Of a DNA stretch of 64,000 bases, positions 45,504 through 53,465 are shown piece by piece. Within the stretch, counting starts at the first letter, position 1, and each line of letters begins with the position of its first letter. The translations under genes were made by a program, and so were the position numbers. The stretch is taken from positions 496,001 through 560,000 of the forward strand of contig NZ_JBCFYD010000002.1 in assembly GCF_038594945.1 (NCBI RefSeq). Reading direction: 5' to 3'. The notes beneath the pieces are model-generated. The model saw only the letters and a program-made list of their open reading frames with translations. It had not been told where the DNA came from and did no database searches. The stretch comes from Fodinibius sp. Rm-B-1B1-1 (GTDB lineage: Bacteria > Bacteroidota > Rhodothermia > Balneolales > Balneolaceae).

Positions 45504-46118
45504 TTATAATTGGTAGGTAAATCCAAATCGAATGGCGGATTCTGTTAATCGTTGATGCATTGACCCTTCTTGTGAAAAGGGAATAATTGAGTGCATTTTA
45601 AAATAAGGATTTATAAATATGGAAGCCCCAAAACCCAAATCATATTTAGCACCAACGCCAAATGTGCCACCTATTCCAGATTGATCGTCAATAGCATTGG
45701 AATTACTAACATCGATATCTAATAAAACACCACTGTTAGCATAGAAATACTCCAAAAAATTAGCTCGCAAAGTGACAGGAATATCTAAAAGAGCGACTTC
45801 TGTATTGTAAGATTCATTATTAATACCAGGATAGAATGGAGGATTTACTTCCATCGTAAACTCAGAATATTCTACTGCTGTCTCAACTTCTAACCAATTT
45901 TTCAATGGATGAATATAATTAAGTCCAATTGAGAAAAAGTTTTTCCCATTATAACCGGCTGATCCCACAACATCTTTAAAATATGTAACGTCATTGTTAC
46001 TTAAAGATGAAATGGTGATTCCAACTTTGCCGATATTTGATGCCTCATGGGCCGATTGTCCGTTTGCAACATTATGGAAAGTAAAAAGAAGGATGATTAG
46101 TATTGTTTTGAGCTTCAT
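45504..46118 (-). CDS. Outer-membrane beta-barrel protein
   Basis: 204 residues from ATG 46116-46118, which makes MKLKTILIILLFTFHNVANGQS the signal peptide. Alternating strands follow (GKNFFSIGLNYIHPLKNWLEVETAVEYSEF, GVGAKYDLGFGASIFINPYFKM), and the C-terminus ends in RFGFTYQL, a terminal barrel strand with aromatic pattern. It is a small porin-like barrel. It lies just beyond the leftmost attC and lacks one of its own, so it is either the last cassette after loss of its attC or resident chromosome. It resembles the barrel gene at 46308. Confidence 0.7.
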   Translation of the reverse strand: MKLKTILIILLFTFHNVANGQSAHEASNIGKVGITISSLSNNDVTYFKDVVGSAGYNGKNFFSIGLNYIHPLKNWLEVETAVEYSEFTMEVNPPFYPGINNESYNTEVALLDIPVTLRANFLEYFYANSGVLLDIDVSNSNAIDDQSGIGGTFGVGAKYDLGFGASIFINPYFKMHSIIPFSQEGSMHQRLTESAIRFGFTYQL

Positions 46119-46160
46119 CTGGTTCTTTAGTTGTTTTTTTGTTGTCAAATTCTAAGAGTC

Positions 46161-46290
46161 CTATAACGATCTGACTACTAAATTACACACGTATAGATGT
46201 TAAATTAGCAACTAACGAAAGAAGAGACTTAAAACCAAGGGGGATAGAGAGAATTGGCGAGGTGTGTCCGCGTAAATGCGCAGGTTATAT
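46161..46290 (-). repeat. attC site 1 (family B, degenerate)
   Basis: Boxes CTATAAC (46161-46167) and GTTATAT (46284-46290). The right arm is recognisable (GGCGAGGTGTGTCCGCG) but the left arm has lost the GCGCATAA L box, so activity is doubtful. The module to its right has matching ends GTTATATGGC / GCCATATAAC. Confidence 0.75.
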
Positions 46291-46307
46291 GGCGCTGATG
46301 ACTAACT

Positions 46308-46964
46308 TTATAATTCAATAGAGAGATCAAGCTGAATACCCAAAGTTTTATATGAATAATCTGCGTCTTCAAAAATTTGTGTTAATCCATTTGCATAATT
46401 TGTTGATAGTGCGGTCGAAAAAGCACCGCCGAACTTATACTCTATTCCAGCTCCTAAGATTCCACTCAAGGAATAAGAGTTAGTTTCTAATTCATAAAAT
46501 TCATTATTATTTGGTTCTTCGATCACAAGCTGAGTAAGGACACCTATTTTCCCAAAGAAACCAAGATTGTTGAAATAATTTGAATATCGGAGTGCAGTAG
46601 GAACTTGTATGAATCGAAGATTTATTTCTTCCTGTTGGGGAGGCGTCATAAAATCACAAACATTACAATAATACGTTCCCGAAAAATCTCTGTTAGAATA
46701 ACTCATCCCGGACTGCAAAGCCAAACTTTTAATGATCGAATACTGCAAGTCTAATCCAGCAGTAAAGTTATTTCTATTATATTTAGTTCTATATCCAATC
46801 TCATCACTTAATTCAATATCTCCGCTTAAATTGGTGTTTATTGAATAGAATAAACCTACCTGAAAGTTATTTTTTTGTTCATTTTCAGATACACCATTTT
46901 GGGCATATGAATTCGTAGAAAGCATTAAAACTGTAGCAAGAAGAAAGTATTTAATAACACGCAT
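46308..46964 (-). CDS. Outer-membrane beta-barrel protein (cassette)
   Basis: 218 residues. Signal peptide MRVIKYFLLATVLMLSTNSYAQ, then repeated amphipathic strands (NNFQVGLFYSINTNLSGDIEL, LDLQYSIIKSLALQSGMSYSNR, LGAGIEYKFGGAFSTALSTNYANG) and a C-terminal TLGIQLDLSIEL. A CNVCDF pair of Cys lies in one loop. It is a small barrel like its left neighbour. It lies between attC 1 and 2 and ends 17 bases before attC 1. Confidence 0.75.
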   Translation of the reverse strand: MRVIKYFLLATVLMLSTNSYAQNGVSENEQKNNFQVGLFYSINTNLSGDIELSDEIGYRTKYNRNNFTAGLDLQYSIIKSLALQSGMSYSNRDFSGTYYCNVCDFMTPPQQEEINLRFIQVPTALRYSNYFNNLGFFGKIGVLTQLVIEEPNNNEFYELETNSYSLSGILGAGIEYKFGGAFSTALSTNYANGLTQIFEDADYSYKTLGIQLDLSIEL

Positions 46965-47041
46965 TTGCTGAATTTTTAATAATAATTCCTTTTATAGGCT
47001 TACACGTTGATCCGAATAGATGATTACTTAGAAATTGAGCC

Positions 47042-47171
47042 ATATAACGACGACGCGCATAAGGGGCAGACGCTAGAATGTAGAATTAGTTAACAAACTA
47101 AAGATTAACTAATAAATGGAAGGGGAGCAAGGAGATGGCTAGGCCTGTCCGAGTTAATGCGCGGGTTATAT
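47042..47171 (-). repeat. attC site 2 (family C)
   Basis: Boxes ATATAAC (47042-47048) and GTTATAT (47165-47171). The central part contains the family C block GATTAACTAATAAATG and the arm GGCCTGTCCGAGTTAATG. The ends of the sigma-operon module on its right do not match, unlike most others. Confidence 0.88.
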
Positions 47172-47253
47172 GGTGATATCAGCTTTAGTAAGGTGCTCTT
47201 TTAAACTGTGTTAGTGTTCAAAACCGTGTTAATTAGTTCCATGATTTGTCTGA

Positions 47254-47625
47254 TTACGTTTTTCTTCGGAGTTGATTGACAAGGTTTATATTGGTGTAAC
47301 GGAATGTGGCTCTTAACAGCGTATCCAGTTGCATGATCACAAATAGAATAAGCAGGAAGTCAAACACCGTCTTTGCCATGCTCGGGGAGATACCCAGGGC
47401 AAACGTCTGCATCTGATGCAGTAGCAGGGAGTTGACCACACCAAGAATGACGGTAAGTGTGAAAAGCACCCATGACATCTTGATCCCACTCGGTATGGAT
47501 TCCTGCTGGGTGGCCTTGGCCTCCTGAATATGCATCATCACCTTGTCCTCAAAGTCGGAGTCGGGTACCGTAAGCTTGCTTTGGGAAATCAGATCCTGAA
47601 AAAAATCTTCTTCTGTTTGTTTCAT
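47254..47625 (-). CDS. Two-helix protein, probable anti-sigma partner
   Basis: 123 residues. The first 45 residues are cytoplasmic (EEDFFQDLISQSKLTVPDSDFEDKVMMHIQEA), then two helices (WVLFTLTVILGVVNSLLLHQM and TVFDFLLILFVIMQLDTLL). Its ATG overlaps the sigma-factor stop by one base (TGATG), the usual coupling of ECF sigma and anti-sigma genes. It lacks a zinc HxxxCxxC motif. Role as anti-sigma factor is inference from position. Confidence 0.6.
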   Translation of the reverse strand: MKQTEEDFFQDLISQSKLTVPDSDFEDKVMMHIQEAKATQQESIPSGIKMSWVLFTLTVILGVVNSLLLHQMQTFALGISPSMAKTVFDFLLILFVIMQLDTLLRATFRYTNINLVNQLRRKT

Positions 47626-48188
47626 CAGTATAGATCCTCTTTTTTTAACTTTAACAATTCGGTCAGCACACTTTTCATTTCTTTTCGCGCTCTGTGCAAT
47701 AGCACACGGGTATTGACATTGGTCCAGCCGGTTGTTTCGCTAATTTCCTTCAGGTTGAACTCCTCCAGGTAAAAAAGGCGCAACGCCAAGCTGTAATCGG
47801 CCGGAAGCTTCATCAGGGCCTCATTTATAAAATACCGCTGGTTGTCTTTTTCTATCTTTGAAAAGATTTCATTGAGCTCTTCTGTCGGTATACTATCTTG
47901 GGATATACTCTCCAGGGGCTGAGCTTTTTTCTTCTGCTTCTTTTGTCGATTATAAGCCTCATTAATAACAATCCGATAGAACCACGTGGAGAATTTGGAC
48001 TCCCCTCTGAATGTATCCAGCTTGTCATAGGCTTTGATAAAAGCAACCTGAACCACATCCTGGGCCAATGTCTCATTTTTTACAACCGACATGGCGAGGG
48101 TAAAAGCATCATCTTTATGCTTTCTGATGATAAGGCGAAACGCCTCATAATCCCCCTCCAGAACTTTTTTTAAATTGCCTTTTGACAT
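47625..48188 (-). CDS. ECF-type RNA polymerase sigma factor
   Basis: 187 residues. Region 2 (AFRLIIRKHKDDAFTLAMSVVKNETLAQDVVQVAFIKAYDKLDTFRGESKFSTWFYRIVINEAYNRQKK, read in parts) and region 4 (LPADYSLALRLFYLEEFNLKEISETTGWTNVNTRVLLHRARKEM) are both intact. It recruits RNA polymerase to a stress or envelope regulon. It is translationally coupled to the small membrane protein downstream and three bases after a DUF6249-like gene. The trio sits between attC 2 and a remnant attC, a rare multi-gene load. Confidence 0.92.
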   Translation of the reverse strand: MSKGNLKKVLEGDYEAFRLIIRKHKDDAFTLAMSVVKNETLAQDVVQVAFIKAYDKLDTFRGESKFSTWFYRIVINEAYNRQKKQKKKAQPLESISQDSIPTEELNEIFSKIEKDNQRYFINEALMKLPADYSLALRLFYLEEFNLKEISETTGWTNVNTRVLLHRARKEMKSVLTELLKLKKEDLY

Positions 48189-48190
48189 GT

Positions 48191-48535
48191 TCAGGATTTG
48201 CCATTTGACTTGTCCACATTATGGGCAATTATTAATCCGATTCCTCCAAACAGGAACATGCCAATTACAGGAGCAGCTTCAAATACTTCTTCAAGGAATA
48301 GGCCTATCGTCAAGCCGATAACCATGCTGGTTACTACATATCCCATTTTTAACCCGGAAAAATTGGTCATATTCCGGTCCGGTATATCCTTGGGATCATA
48401 TCCCTTTTCCAGCAGAACAATCCGCTCTTTTTCCTTGGATTTATGAATGGTATACCACACAAAAAATCCCAGGGTTAGAAAAGCGGTAAGCAGAAAAGCG
48501 ATAAAAATAAGGGTGACGGTTATATGGGGGTCCAT
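48191..48535 (-). CDS. DUF6249-like membrane protein
   Basis: 114 residues. Helix 1 (ITVTLIFIAFLLTAFLTLGFFVWYTIH), a cytoplasmic KSKEKERIVLLEKGYDPKDIPDR segment, then two further helices (GYVVTSMVIGLTIGLFLEEVF and PVIGMFLFGGIGLIIAHNVD). This layout matches DUF6249 proteins often found before sigma/anti-sigma pairs in Bacteroidota. First gene of the three-gene unit. Confidence 0.65.
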   Translation of the reverse strand: MDPHITVTLIFIAFLLTAFLTLGFFVWYTIHKSKEKERIVLLEKGYDPKDIPDRNMTNFSGLKMGYVVTSMVIGLTIGLFLEEVFEAAPVIGMFLFGGIGLIIAHNVDKSNGKS

Positions 48536-48660
48536 AAGTATTCGGGTTTGGTTTTAGTTAATGACGAATGCTATACTTTAGACAAGCGCCAAGGGAAAAA
48601 TGTTACAGGCCTATGAAATATTTTTGAATATTATATAGAAAAGGGGCTTTGGAAGGCTCT

Positions 48661-48753
48661 TCTAAACGAACTGACATCGATATCTACGAAGTAACCAATA
48701 AAACCAAGAGGGGCGTCTTGACGAGGTGTGTCCGCTTAATACGCGGATTAGGT
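48661..48753 (-). repeat. attC site 3 (eroded remnant)
   Basis: The right arm (GACGAGGTGTGTCCGCTTAATACGCGG) is clear, but the final box has mutated to ATTAGGT (48747-48753) and the left arm is largely unrecognisable (a TCTAAAC near 48661 may be its box). Even so, the bases after the box (AGCT) still match the far end of its module near 49382. Confidence 0.6.
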
Positions 48754-48865
48754 AGCTGTAGAGTTCAAATAGAAAAATATAAATAGGTTTTATCTTTAGG
48801 TTTGTTTTCAGATAAAGAACCTAGTTGGAATGGATTGCAATAAAAAGTAGACCGTAAGTTAAGGT

Positions 48866-49306
48866 TCAATCTTTATTTTCTTTCGGTCTTTGATTTCTTC
48901 TGCTAAGGTGAGCTAGCCTGGGAATAATACCTGAAATAACAGTGGCAATGATTCCAATAACGTGATATCCAAACCCAAAGGTCATGCCGATTGCTCCCGC
49001 GAACCATATACTGGCTGCCGTGGTTAGATTTTTTACTGTTGCACCTTCTTTGAGTATTAATCCCGCACCCAAAAAGCCAATGCCCGTTACAACTTGTGCT
49101 GCTATACGGGATTGTGAGGAAGGATCTACTCTCATCGATAAAAAAGTAAAAAGCATAGCACCTGTAATGACCAAGCTGTGGGTACTTATTCCTGCATCTT
49201 TGCCCCTGGATTCTCGTTCAGCTCCAATACTAAAACCCGCCAGGAGAGATAAGGCGACATCGATAAGGAATACTAATTCATATCCCGATAAGATATTTGG
49301 CATCAT
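48866..49306 (-). CDS. MgtC/SapB family membrane protein (cassette)
   Basis: 146 residues from the ATG at 49304-49306. A longer frame to 49372 would run toward the attC. Helices include FLIDVALSLLAGFSIGAERE, THSLVITGAMLFTFLSM, VTGIGFLGAGLILKEGATVKNLTTAASIWFAGAIGMTFGFG, which carries the family signature with conserved R-E and GAG. MgtC-like proteins modulate ATP synthase or magnesium adaptation. Between attC 3 and 4. Confidence 0.9.
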   Translation of the reverse strand: MMPNILSGYELVFLIDVALSLLAGFSIGAERESRGKDAGISTHSLVITGAMLFTFLSMRVDPSSQSRIAAQVVTGIGFLGAGLILKEGATVKNLTTAASIWFAGAIGMTFGFGYHVIGIIATVISGIIPRLAHLSRRNQRPKENKD

Positions 49307-49387
49307 AAAGAGGTAACATTTTTGGTTATGGTGAAACAGAGTAATTAATAAAAGCAGATAGATGTCTGGCAATTATAAAATCGAGCT

Positions 49388-49516
49388 GCCTAACGACATT
49401 GTATATAACCGGCACACGCAATTTCTATTTATTTTGCAACTAACGAAAGATGAGTTTTAAAACCAAGGGCGGCAACCAATAGGCGAGGTATGTCCGAGTT
49501 AATGCGCGGGTTAGCC
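49388..49516 (-). repeat. attC site 4 (family B variant)
   Basis: Boxes GCCTAAC (49388-49394) and GTTAGCC (49510-49516), which are not fully complementary to one another. The left L box is altered to GTATATAA. The module to its right has poor end matching. Confidence 0.82.
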
Positions 49517-49539
49517 TACTGGTAAAGTTAATTGTTTTA

Positions 49540-49998
49540 TTACTCTTTGAGATATTTAGCAGGATCAATAGGGTTTCCATCTTTTCTTATCTCAAAATGA
49601 AAACCTGCAGTTATAGCTTTTCCTGATTTACCTGAGTAACCTATGAGTTCTGATGCTTTTACTTTTTGACCTGATGACAATCCTTCCAATGGTTTTGATA
49701 AATTACAATAGTAAGTTTGATAACTATTTGGGTGTTCAATAATGATCATATTACCATAGAAATCTTTTATGCCTACAAATTTGATTATACCTTCTGTAGA
49801 GGCAAAAATTTTTGTACCAACAGGAACAAGATAATCAATGCCTGAATGAAATCTTTGTTCTCCTGAATTAAGATGTGTTCTTGGACCGAATGGAGAAGCA
49901 ATTTCTTCATCCTCTTGAATTGGGTGGTGAAAAACTACTTCTTGATTCAATAGGCTTAAAGAGAACAAAAGAAAAAGTGAGCTAACAAATATTTTCAT
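49540..49998 (-). CDS. Secreted M23 metallopeptidase (cassette)
   Basis: 152 residues. Signal peptide (MKIFVSSLFLLFSLSLLNQEVVF), then a LytM domain: SPFGPRTHLNSGEQRFHSGIDYLVPVG (zinc ligands H and D), IIIEHPNSYQTYYCNLSKP, and AGFHFEIRKDGNPIDPAKYL with the final His. The usual HLHFE is FHFE here, so the first His of that motif is missing and activity may be changed. It would cut peptidoglycan cross-bridges. Confidence 0.85.
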   Translation of the reverse strand: MKIFVSSLFLLFSLSLLNQEVVFHHPIQEDEEIASPFGPRTHLNSGEQRFHSGIDYLVPVGTKIFASTEGIIKFVGIKDFYGNMIIIEHPNSYQTYYCNLSKPLEGLSSGQKVKASELIGYSGKSGKAITAGFHFEIRKDGNPIDPAKYLKE

Positions 49999-50133
49999 AA
50001 CAAAATTAATTGTGGTTTAATATTGCACCATTAGATAAAAAGATTACTCAGAAACACATCAATTTTAATTTTAAAAGCGATAGTAAGTATATCAGATTAA
50101 GTTGGGAGCTACTGTTAATACAATCCCTAAGCA

Positions 50134-50199
50134 GCCTAACGATATTGCGCATAAGGTGAAGTTTTGGCGAGGCGTGTCCGCTTAATGCGCAGGTTAGGC
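50134..50199 (-). repeat. attC site 5 (66 bp, minimal)
   Basis: Boxes GCCTAAC (50134-50140) and GTTAGGC (50193-50199), with both L boxes (GCGCATAA, TTAATGCGC) intact, but the whole variable terminal part is gone. The stop codon of the gene at right lies inside the right box. Confidence 0.9.
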
Positions 50200-50427
50200 A
50201 TTTTCTTGTTCGTTAGTCTGAAAGAGGGAAATATTTTTGCCCAAAAATTCAATGAGCATTATACCACCAAATGCAAAAAAACTCATGATCAAAATTTCCA
50301 CGAAAAAGCTTGTCCAATAGCTTTGGAATAGGTCAGAAAAATCAAATAACAATTGATAGATAATTATTCCAATGAAAGGTCCGAAACAATTTCCGACAAA
50401 TTTCTTATCCTTCATAGATGATTGCAA
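50194..50427 (-). CDS. Small two-helix membrane protein (cassette)
   Basis: 77 residues: KFVGNCFGPFIGIIIYQLLFDFSDLF, then WTSFFVEILIMSFFAFGGIMLIEFLGKN. Its TAA is formed by the R box of attC 5, the classic compact cassette design. The module ends match over 10 bp (GTTAGGCATT / AATGCCTAAC). No known family recognised. Confidence 0.6.
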   Translation of the reverse strand: MQSSMKDKKFVGNCFGPFIGIIIYQLLFDFSDLFQSYWTSFFVEILIMSFFAFGGIMLIEFLGKNISLFQTNEQENA

Positions 50428-50461
50428 ATTTTATAAAAAAAAGTTCATTATTTAGAATAAT

Positions 50462-50576
50462 GCCTAACGACCTTGCGTATAAGCTTCACACGAACGAATG
50501 TTGAGTTGATAAATAATGAATGATGAGCTAAAAAGCCAGAAGTTGGCAAGCTCTGGCGAGGCGTCGCGGGTTATAC
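50462..50576 (-). repeat. attC site 6 (family A, 12-bp deletion)
   Basis: Boxes GCCTAAC (50462-50468) and GTTATAC (50570-50576). Compared with site 7, the right arm lacks 12 bases covering the L box, including the extra A, so integrase recognition should be lost. Confidence 0.85.
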
Positions 50577-50661
50577 ACCCGATTTGCCCAAACCTTATTT
50601 ATGGGACAATCCTCTCAGACGTTTATGCAGGGATTCGGAAAAATCGGCTATTGTATGTTAG

Positions 50662-50692
50662 TTTGGAAGTTTAATTTTATACACTACTTTTG
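50662..50692 (+). promoter_or_regulatory. Perfect Bacteroidota-type promoter
   Basis: TTTG (50662-50665), exactly 19 bases, then TACTTTTG (50685-50692), a full match to TTTG-N19-TAnnTTTG. It faces the plus-strand gene at 50789, about 97 bases downstream, and would free it from array transcription running the other way. Confidence 0.65.
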
Positions 50693-50788
50693 TAAAAGTG
50701 ATTATAGCTTCAAGAGAAAAAAATACAATTAACAATTAACCATAGTTAACCAGCTGATTACCTGTTCATTTTAAAAAAGAGGCTTCAA

Positions 50789-51391
50789 ATGATGTATCGA
50801 CACTATTCACCGTTCCGATCAATTTTGAATACCGCACTGCTCCTACCAATCCTGGTCTTGCTTACGTTCTGTTGTAAAGAGGCTGAAAACAAGGTTCAAT
50901 ATCCGGAGACAACTTACAGTAATGTTGAACTTCATTTGGACGGCAAGCGTGATAAAAAACTTGAGAAGCCTTTAGGTACTCATTACACTTCCTCCGGAGA
51001 GCCCTTCATGGGAACGCGAAAGATTTATTACTCCGATACAGACAGTCTGCATATGAAGCAGTTTTTTGAAGATGGGATACAAACGGGATCTGTCATTTAC
51101 TATGATGACGGAGATATTGTTCGACAAAAGCATGGTATATATCTAAATAAGCCTCACCTTAAGGAAATGTATGAAAATGGGATTTTAGTTTATGAAAATG
51201 TCCCACCTACGCAAAGCAAAGACGGAATGGGTCATGTTCGCTTGTGGTACAAGAATGGGCAGCTTTCAGTTGAACATTCTTACACTGGAGACCAGGTAAA
51301 GCAAGGACTTTTGACGGAATATGATGAAGAGGGCAATATTACCATGCAAGAACGATATGAAGATGGGGAATTGGTAGAAACGATAAAATAA
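50789..51391 (+). CDS. YwqK/MORN-like lipoprotein in an inverted cassette
   Basis: 200 residues. N-terminal hydrophobic signal with a Cys pair (LTFCCKEAENK), then repeats of the MORN-variant/YwqK type (KQFFEDGIQTGSVIYYDDGDIVRQKHG, LWYKNGQLSVEHSYTG, LLTEYDEEGNITMQERYEDGELVET). Databases often call these toxin-antitoxin-like, but it is a secreted repeat protein here. It runs against the attC direction and has its own promoter at 50662. The attC on its left (site 6) is broken. Confidence 0.75.
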   Translation: MMYRHYSPFRSILNTALLLPILVLLTFCCKEAENKVQYPETTYSNVELHLDGKRDKKLEKPLGTHYTSSGEPFMGTRKIYYSDTDSLHMKQFFEDGIQTGSVIYYDDGDIVRQKHGIYLNKPHLKEMYENGILVYENVPPTQSKDGMGHVRLWYKNGQLSVEHSYTGDQVKQGLLTEYDEEGNITMQERYEDGELVETIK

Positions 51392-51413
51392 CGAAGGTTT
51401 GTTGCAGTAGGGG

Positions 51414-51542
51414 GTATAACGACATTGCGCATAAGCTGCACGCGAATGAATGTTGAGTTGATAAATAATGAACGGAAAGCTAAAAAGCCAGAAAAGGGCA
51501 AGACCTGGCGAGGCGTGTCCGCTTAATGCACGCTGGTTAGGT
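51414..51542 (-). repeat. attC site 7 (family A)
   Basis: Boxes GTATAAC (51414-51420) and GTTAGGT (51536-51542). Arms GCTGCACGC and GGCGTGTCC covary. Orientation matches the other sites although genes on both sides are on the plus strand. Confidence 0.92.
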
Positions 51543-51638
51543 GTATTTTTATGACAGGACCAATTAATGAATATAATTGCAGGTTATTCTTAATTTTTGT
51601 AAATATTTTTAAATGGGAGGGGTTAAAAAATCATTGTT

Positions 51639-52625
51639 ATGAAATATTACTATCAAGGAGTACTCTTAGGTATACTATTAATAGGCTTTCTATCCTGTAC
51701 CAATAAGCAAGATAGTAATGATACATCAAAAGCAAAGCAAGAGAGTAGTAATACATCAGTAAATGGACCAGCATTAGTGGAAGTAAGTGCTATTTACGAA
51801 CCCGAAAGTGATCGCCATTTATTTAAAACCGATACGGATACGATATCAGCAGGTTGGACTACTTTTAAGTTTGCGAATCTAAGTCCGATGGTACATTTTC
51901 TGTTTTTTGACTACTTACCTGAAGGTAAGATGAGCGAGGACCTTTTGGCAGAAGTGAGTCCGGTATTTCAGGAATCTTCTTATTTGCTAATGGAGGGTAA
52001 AAATGATTCGGCTCAGGCAGTCTTTTCAAAACTTCCTGACTGGTTTAACGATATCGTTTTTCGCGGGGGTCCAGGATTTGTTTCGCCCGGCAAAACTACC
52101 GAAGCCACACTTTTTATGAGACCCGGCAACTACGTGATGGAATGTTATATAAAAACGGCTGACGGTACCTTTCATTGGAAGAAAGGAATGACCAAAGATC
52201 TACATGTCACTTCTGATACAACGGATGCCAACCCACCGCAATCACCCACAATTGAAATAACAACAAACGACAACGGGTTAGATATTACTGGTGAGGTTAC
52301 CCCCGGTAACCATTTGGTTAAAGTAAATTTTGATGAAGAGAATCCTGGGATGATTGCCCGAGATGTACATATTGCTAAGTTGGACAAAAATGATGATCTG
52401 CAGGACATTATATATTGGCTTGACTTTAACAATGCTGAAGGACTCGTTTCAACAGCGGAGGATCCAGCTCCGGCTACGTTCATAGGTGGTACACATGAAA
52501 TGCCAAGAGGTAATACTGCCTATTTTACTGTAGAGTTAGAACCAGGGCGATATGCTTGGATATCAGAGCAACCTACCAGTAAATCGACTGTCAGGGAATT
52601 TACCGTATCTTCCCAATCTGAGTAA
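51639..52625 (+). CDS. Cupredoxin-like lipoprotein in an inverted cassette
   Basis: 328 residues. Lipobox LIGFLSC, then two similar beta-rich halves: ...TDTISAGWTTFKFANLSPMVHFLFFDYLP...GPGFVSPGKTTEATLFMRPGNYVMECYIKTADG and ...GEVTPGNHLVKVNFDEENPGM...AYFTVELEPGRYAWISEQ (read in parts). The PGxYxxxC-type end of each half is cupredoxin-like, but the copper ligands are not clear. Its stop lies inside the 12-bp module end repeat. It runs opposite to the attC direction. Confidence 0.6.
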   Translation: MKYYYQGVLLGILLIGFLSCTNKQDSNDTSKAKQESSNTSVNGPALVEVSAIYEPESDRHLFKTDTDTISAGWTTFKFANLSPMVHFLFFDYLPEGKMSEDLLAEVSPVFQESSYLLMEGKNDSAQAVFSKLPDWFNDIVFRGGPGFVSPGKTTEATLFMRPGNYVMECYIKTADGTFHWKKGMTKDLHVTSDTTDANPPQSPTIEITTNDNGLDITGEVTPGNHLVKVNFDEENPGMIARDVHIAKLDKNDDLQDIIYWLDFNNAEGLVSTAEDPAPATFIGGTHEMPRGNTAYFTVELEPGRYAWISEQPTSKSTVREFTVSSQSE

Positions 52626-52628
52626 TAC

Positions 52629-52756
52629 ACCTAACGACATTGCGCATAACCTGCGCACGAATTAATGTTGAATTAGCAACTAACGAAAGAGGAGACTTAA
52701 AACCAAGAGCAGCAACGAATAGGCGAGGTGCGTCCGCGTTAATGCGCGGGTTATAC
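52629..52756 (-). repeat. attC site 8 (family B)
   Basis: Boxes ACCTAAC (52629-52635) and GTTATAC (52750-52756). Contains the family B block GCAACTAACGAAAG. The left module pairs GTTAGGTGTATT with AATACACCTAAC. Confidence 0.92.
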
Positions 52757-52801
52757 CGACTTATATTTATACAAGGATTTAAGTAAACATGACATATAAA
52801 C

Positions 52802-53299
52802 TTAATCGAAGAATGTAATAAGTAGACGATGGTGGAATAAAGAAGATGTAGAATCTAGTGCAGAGTGATTAATGCTGAATGATTTAAATTTAAGACATTC
52901 AAAACATCCACCGTAACTCAGATAATCTTCAGATGTAGTATCAACTTTCCAAGAACCAAATGAAATACTATAATTTTTGTCTACTTCGAGATCTATCTTT
53001 GCATTCCCTTGGCTAATAGGTTTGGTGGTATCATACTTTGAAAAGCTAAATGCAAAGGAAAAAGTCCCAGATGGTACGGTTTTGTTTTGTGATTTAGGCT
53101 GATTATCAGTTAATGTAATCTCTTGGCTACTTTCGCCAACTTGTATTTTAATTCTACCTTCATTCAATAGTTTGTCATGTTGAGGAGAAGAGGAAAATTG
53201 AACAGTAGGATTTTCTTCTTCCGCACTGAATACGGAGCAGCTACTGGTCAAAACTGAGAAAGCTAAAAATAAGATTGCAAAATTAGGTATTGGTTTCAT
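52802..53299 (-). CDS. Small lipoprotein (cassette)
   Basis: 165 residues. Signal and lipobox LTSSC near residue 20, then a short beta domain (GRIKIQVGESSQEITLTDNQPKSQNKTVPSGTFSFAFSFSKYD) and a tail with DYLSYGGCFECLKF. Family unknown to me. Between attC 8 and 9, whose module ends match over 13 bp (GTTATACCGACTT / AAGTCGGTATAAC). Confidence 0.6.
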   Translation of the reverse strand: MKPIPNFAILFLAFSVLTSSCSVFSAEEENPTVQFSSSPQHDKLLNEGRIKIQVGESSQEITLTDNQPKSQNKTVPSGTFSFAFSFSKYDTTKPISQGNAKIDLEVDKNYSISFGSWKVDTTSEDYLSYGGCFECLKFKSFSINHSALDSTSSLFHHRLLITFFD

Positions 53300-53331
53300 A
53301 ACACTTCTTGATTTATTGGATTAAAAAGTCG

Positions 53332-53458
53332 GTATAACGACCTTGCGCATAAGGTGCGCACATAATAAAGTTGAGTTGATAAATAATGAACGAAGAGCTA
53401 AAAAGCCAAAAGCTGGCAATCCCTGGCGAGGTGCGTCCCCTTAATGCGCGGGTTATAC
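53332..53458 (-). repeat. attC site 9 (family A)
   Basis: Boxes GTATAAC (53332-53338) and GTTATAC (53452-53458). Arms AAGGTGCGCAC and GTGCGTCCCCTT covary. Central part contains AGCTAAAAAGCC. Confidence 0.93.
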
Positions 53459-53465
53459 CCACTAA

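Noticed and set aside
45254-45526. 90-residue minus-strand ORF
   Set aside because: It overlaps the barrel gene end, lacks domain character and lies in A+T-rich boundary sequence.
50789-51391. Toxin-antitoxin annotation for the YwqK-like gene
   Set aside because: The protein has a lipoprotein signal and MORN-type repeats and no partner gene; the antitoxin label is a database habit, not evidence.
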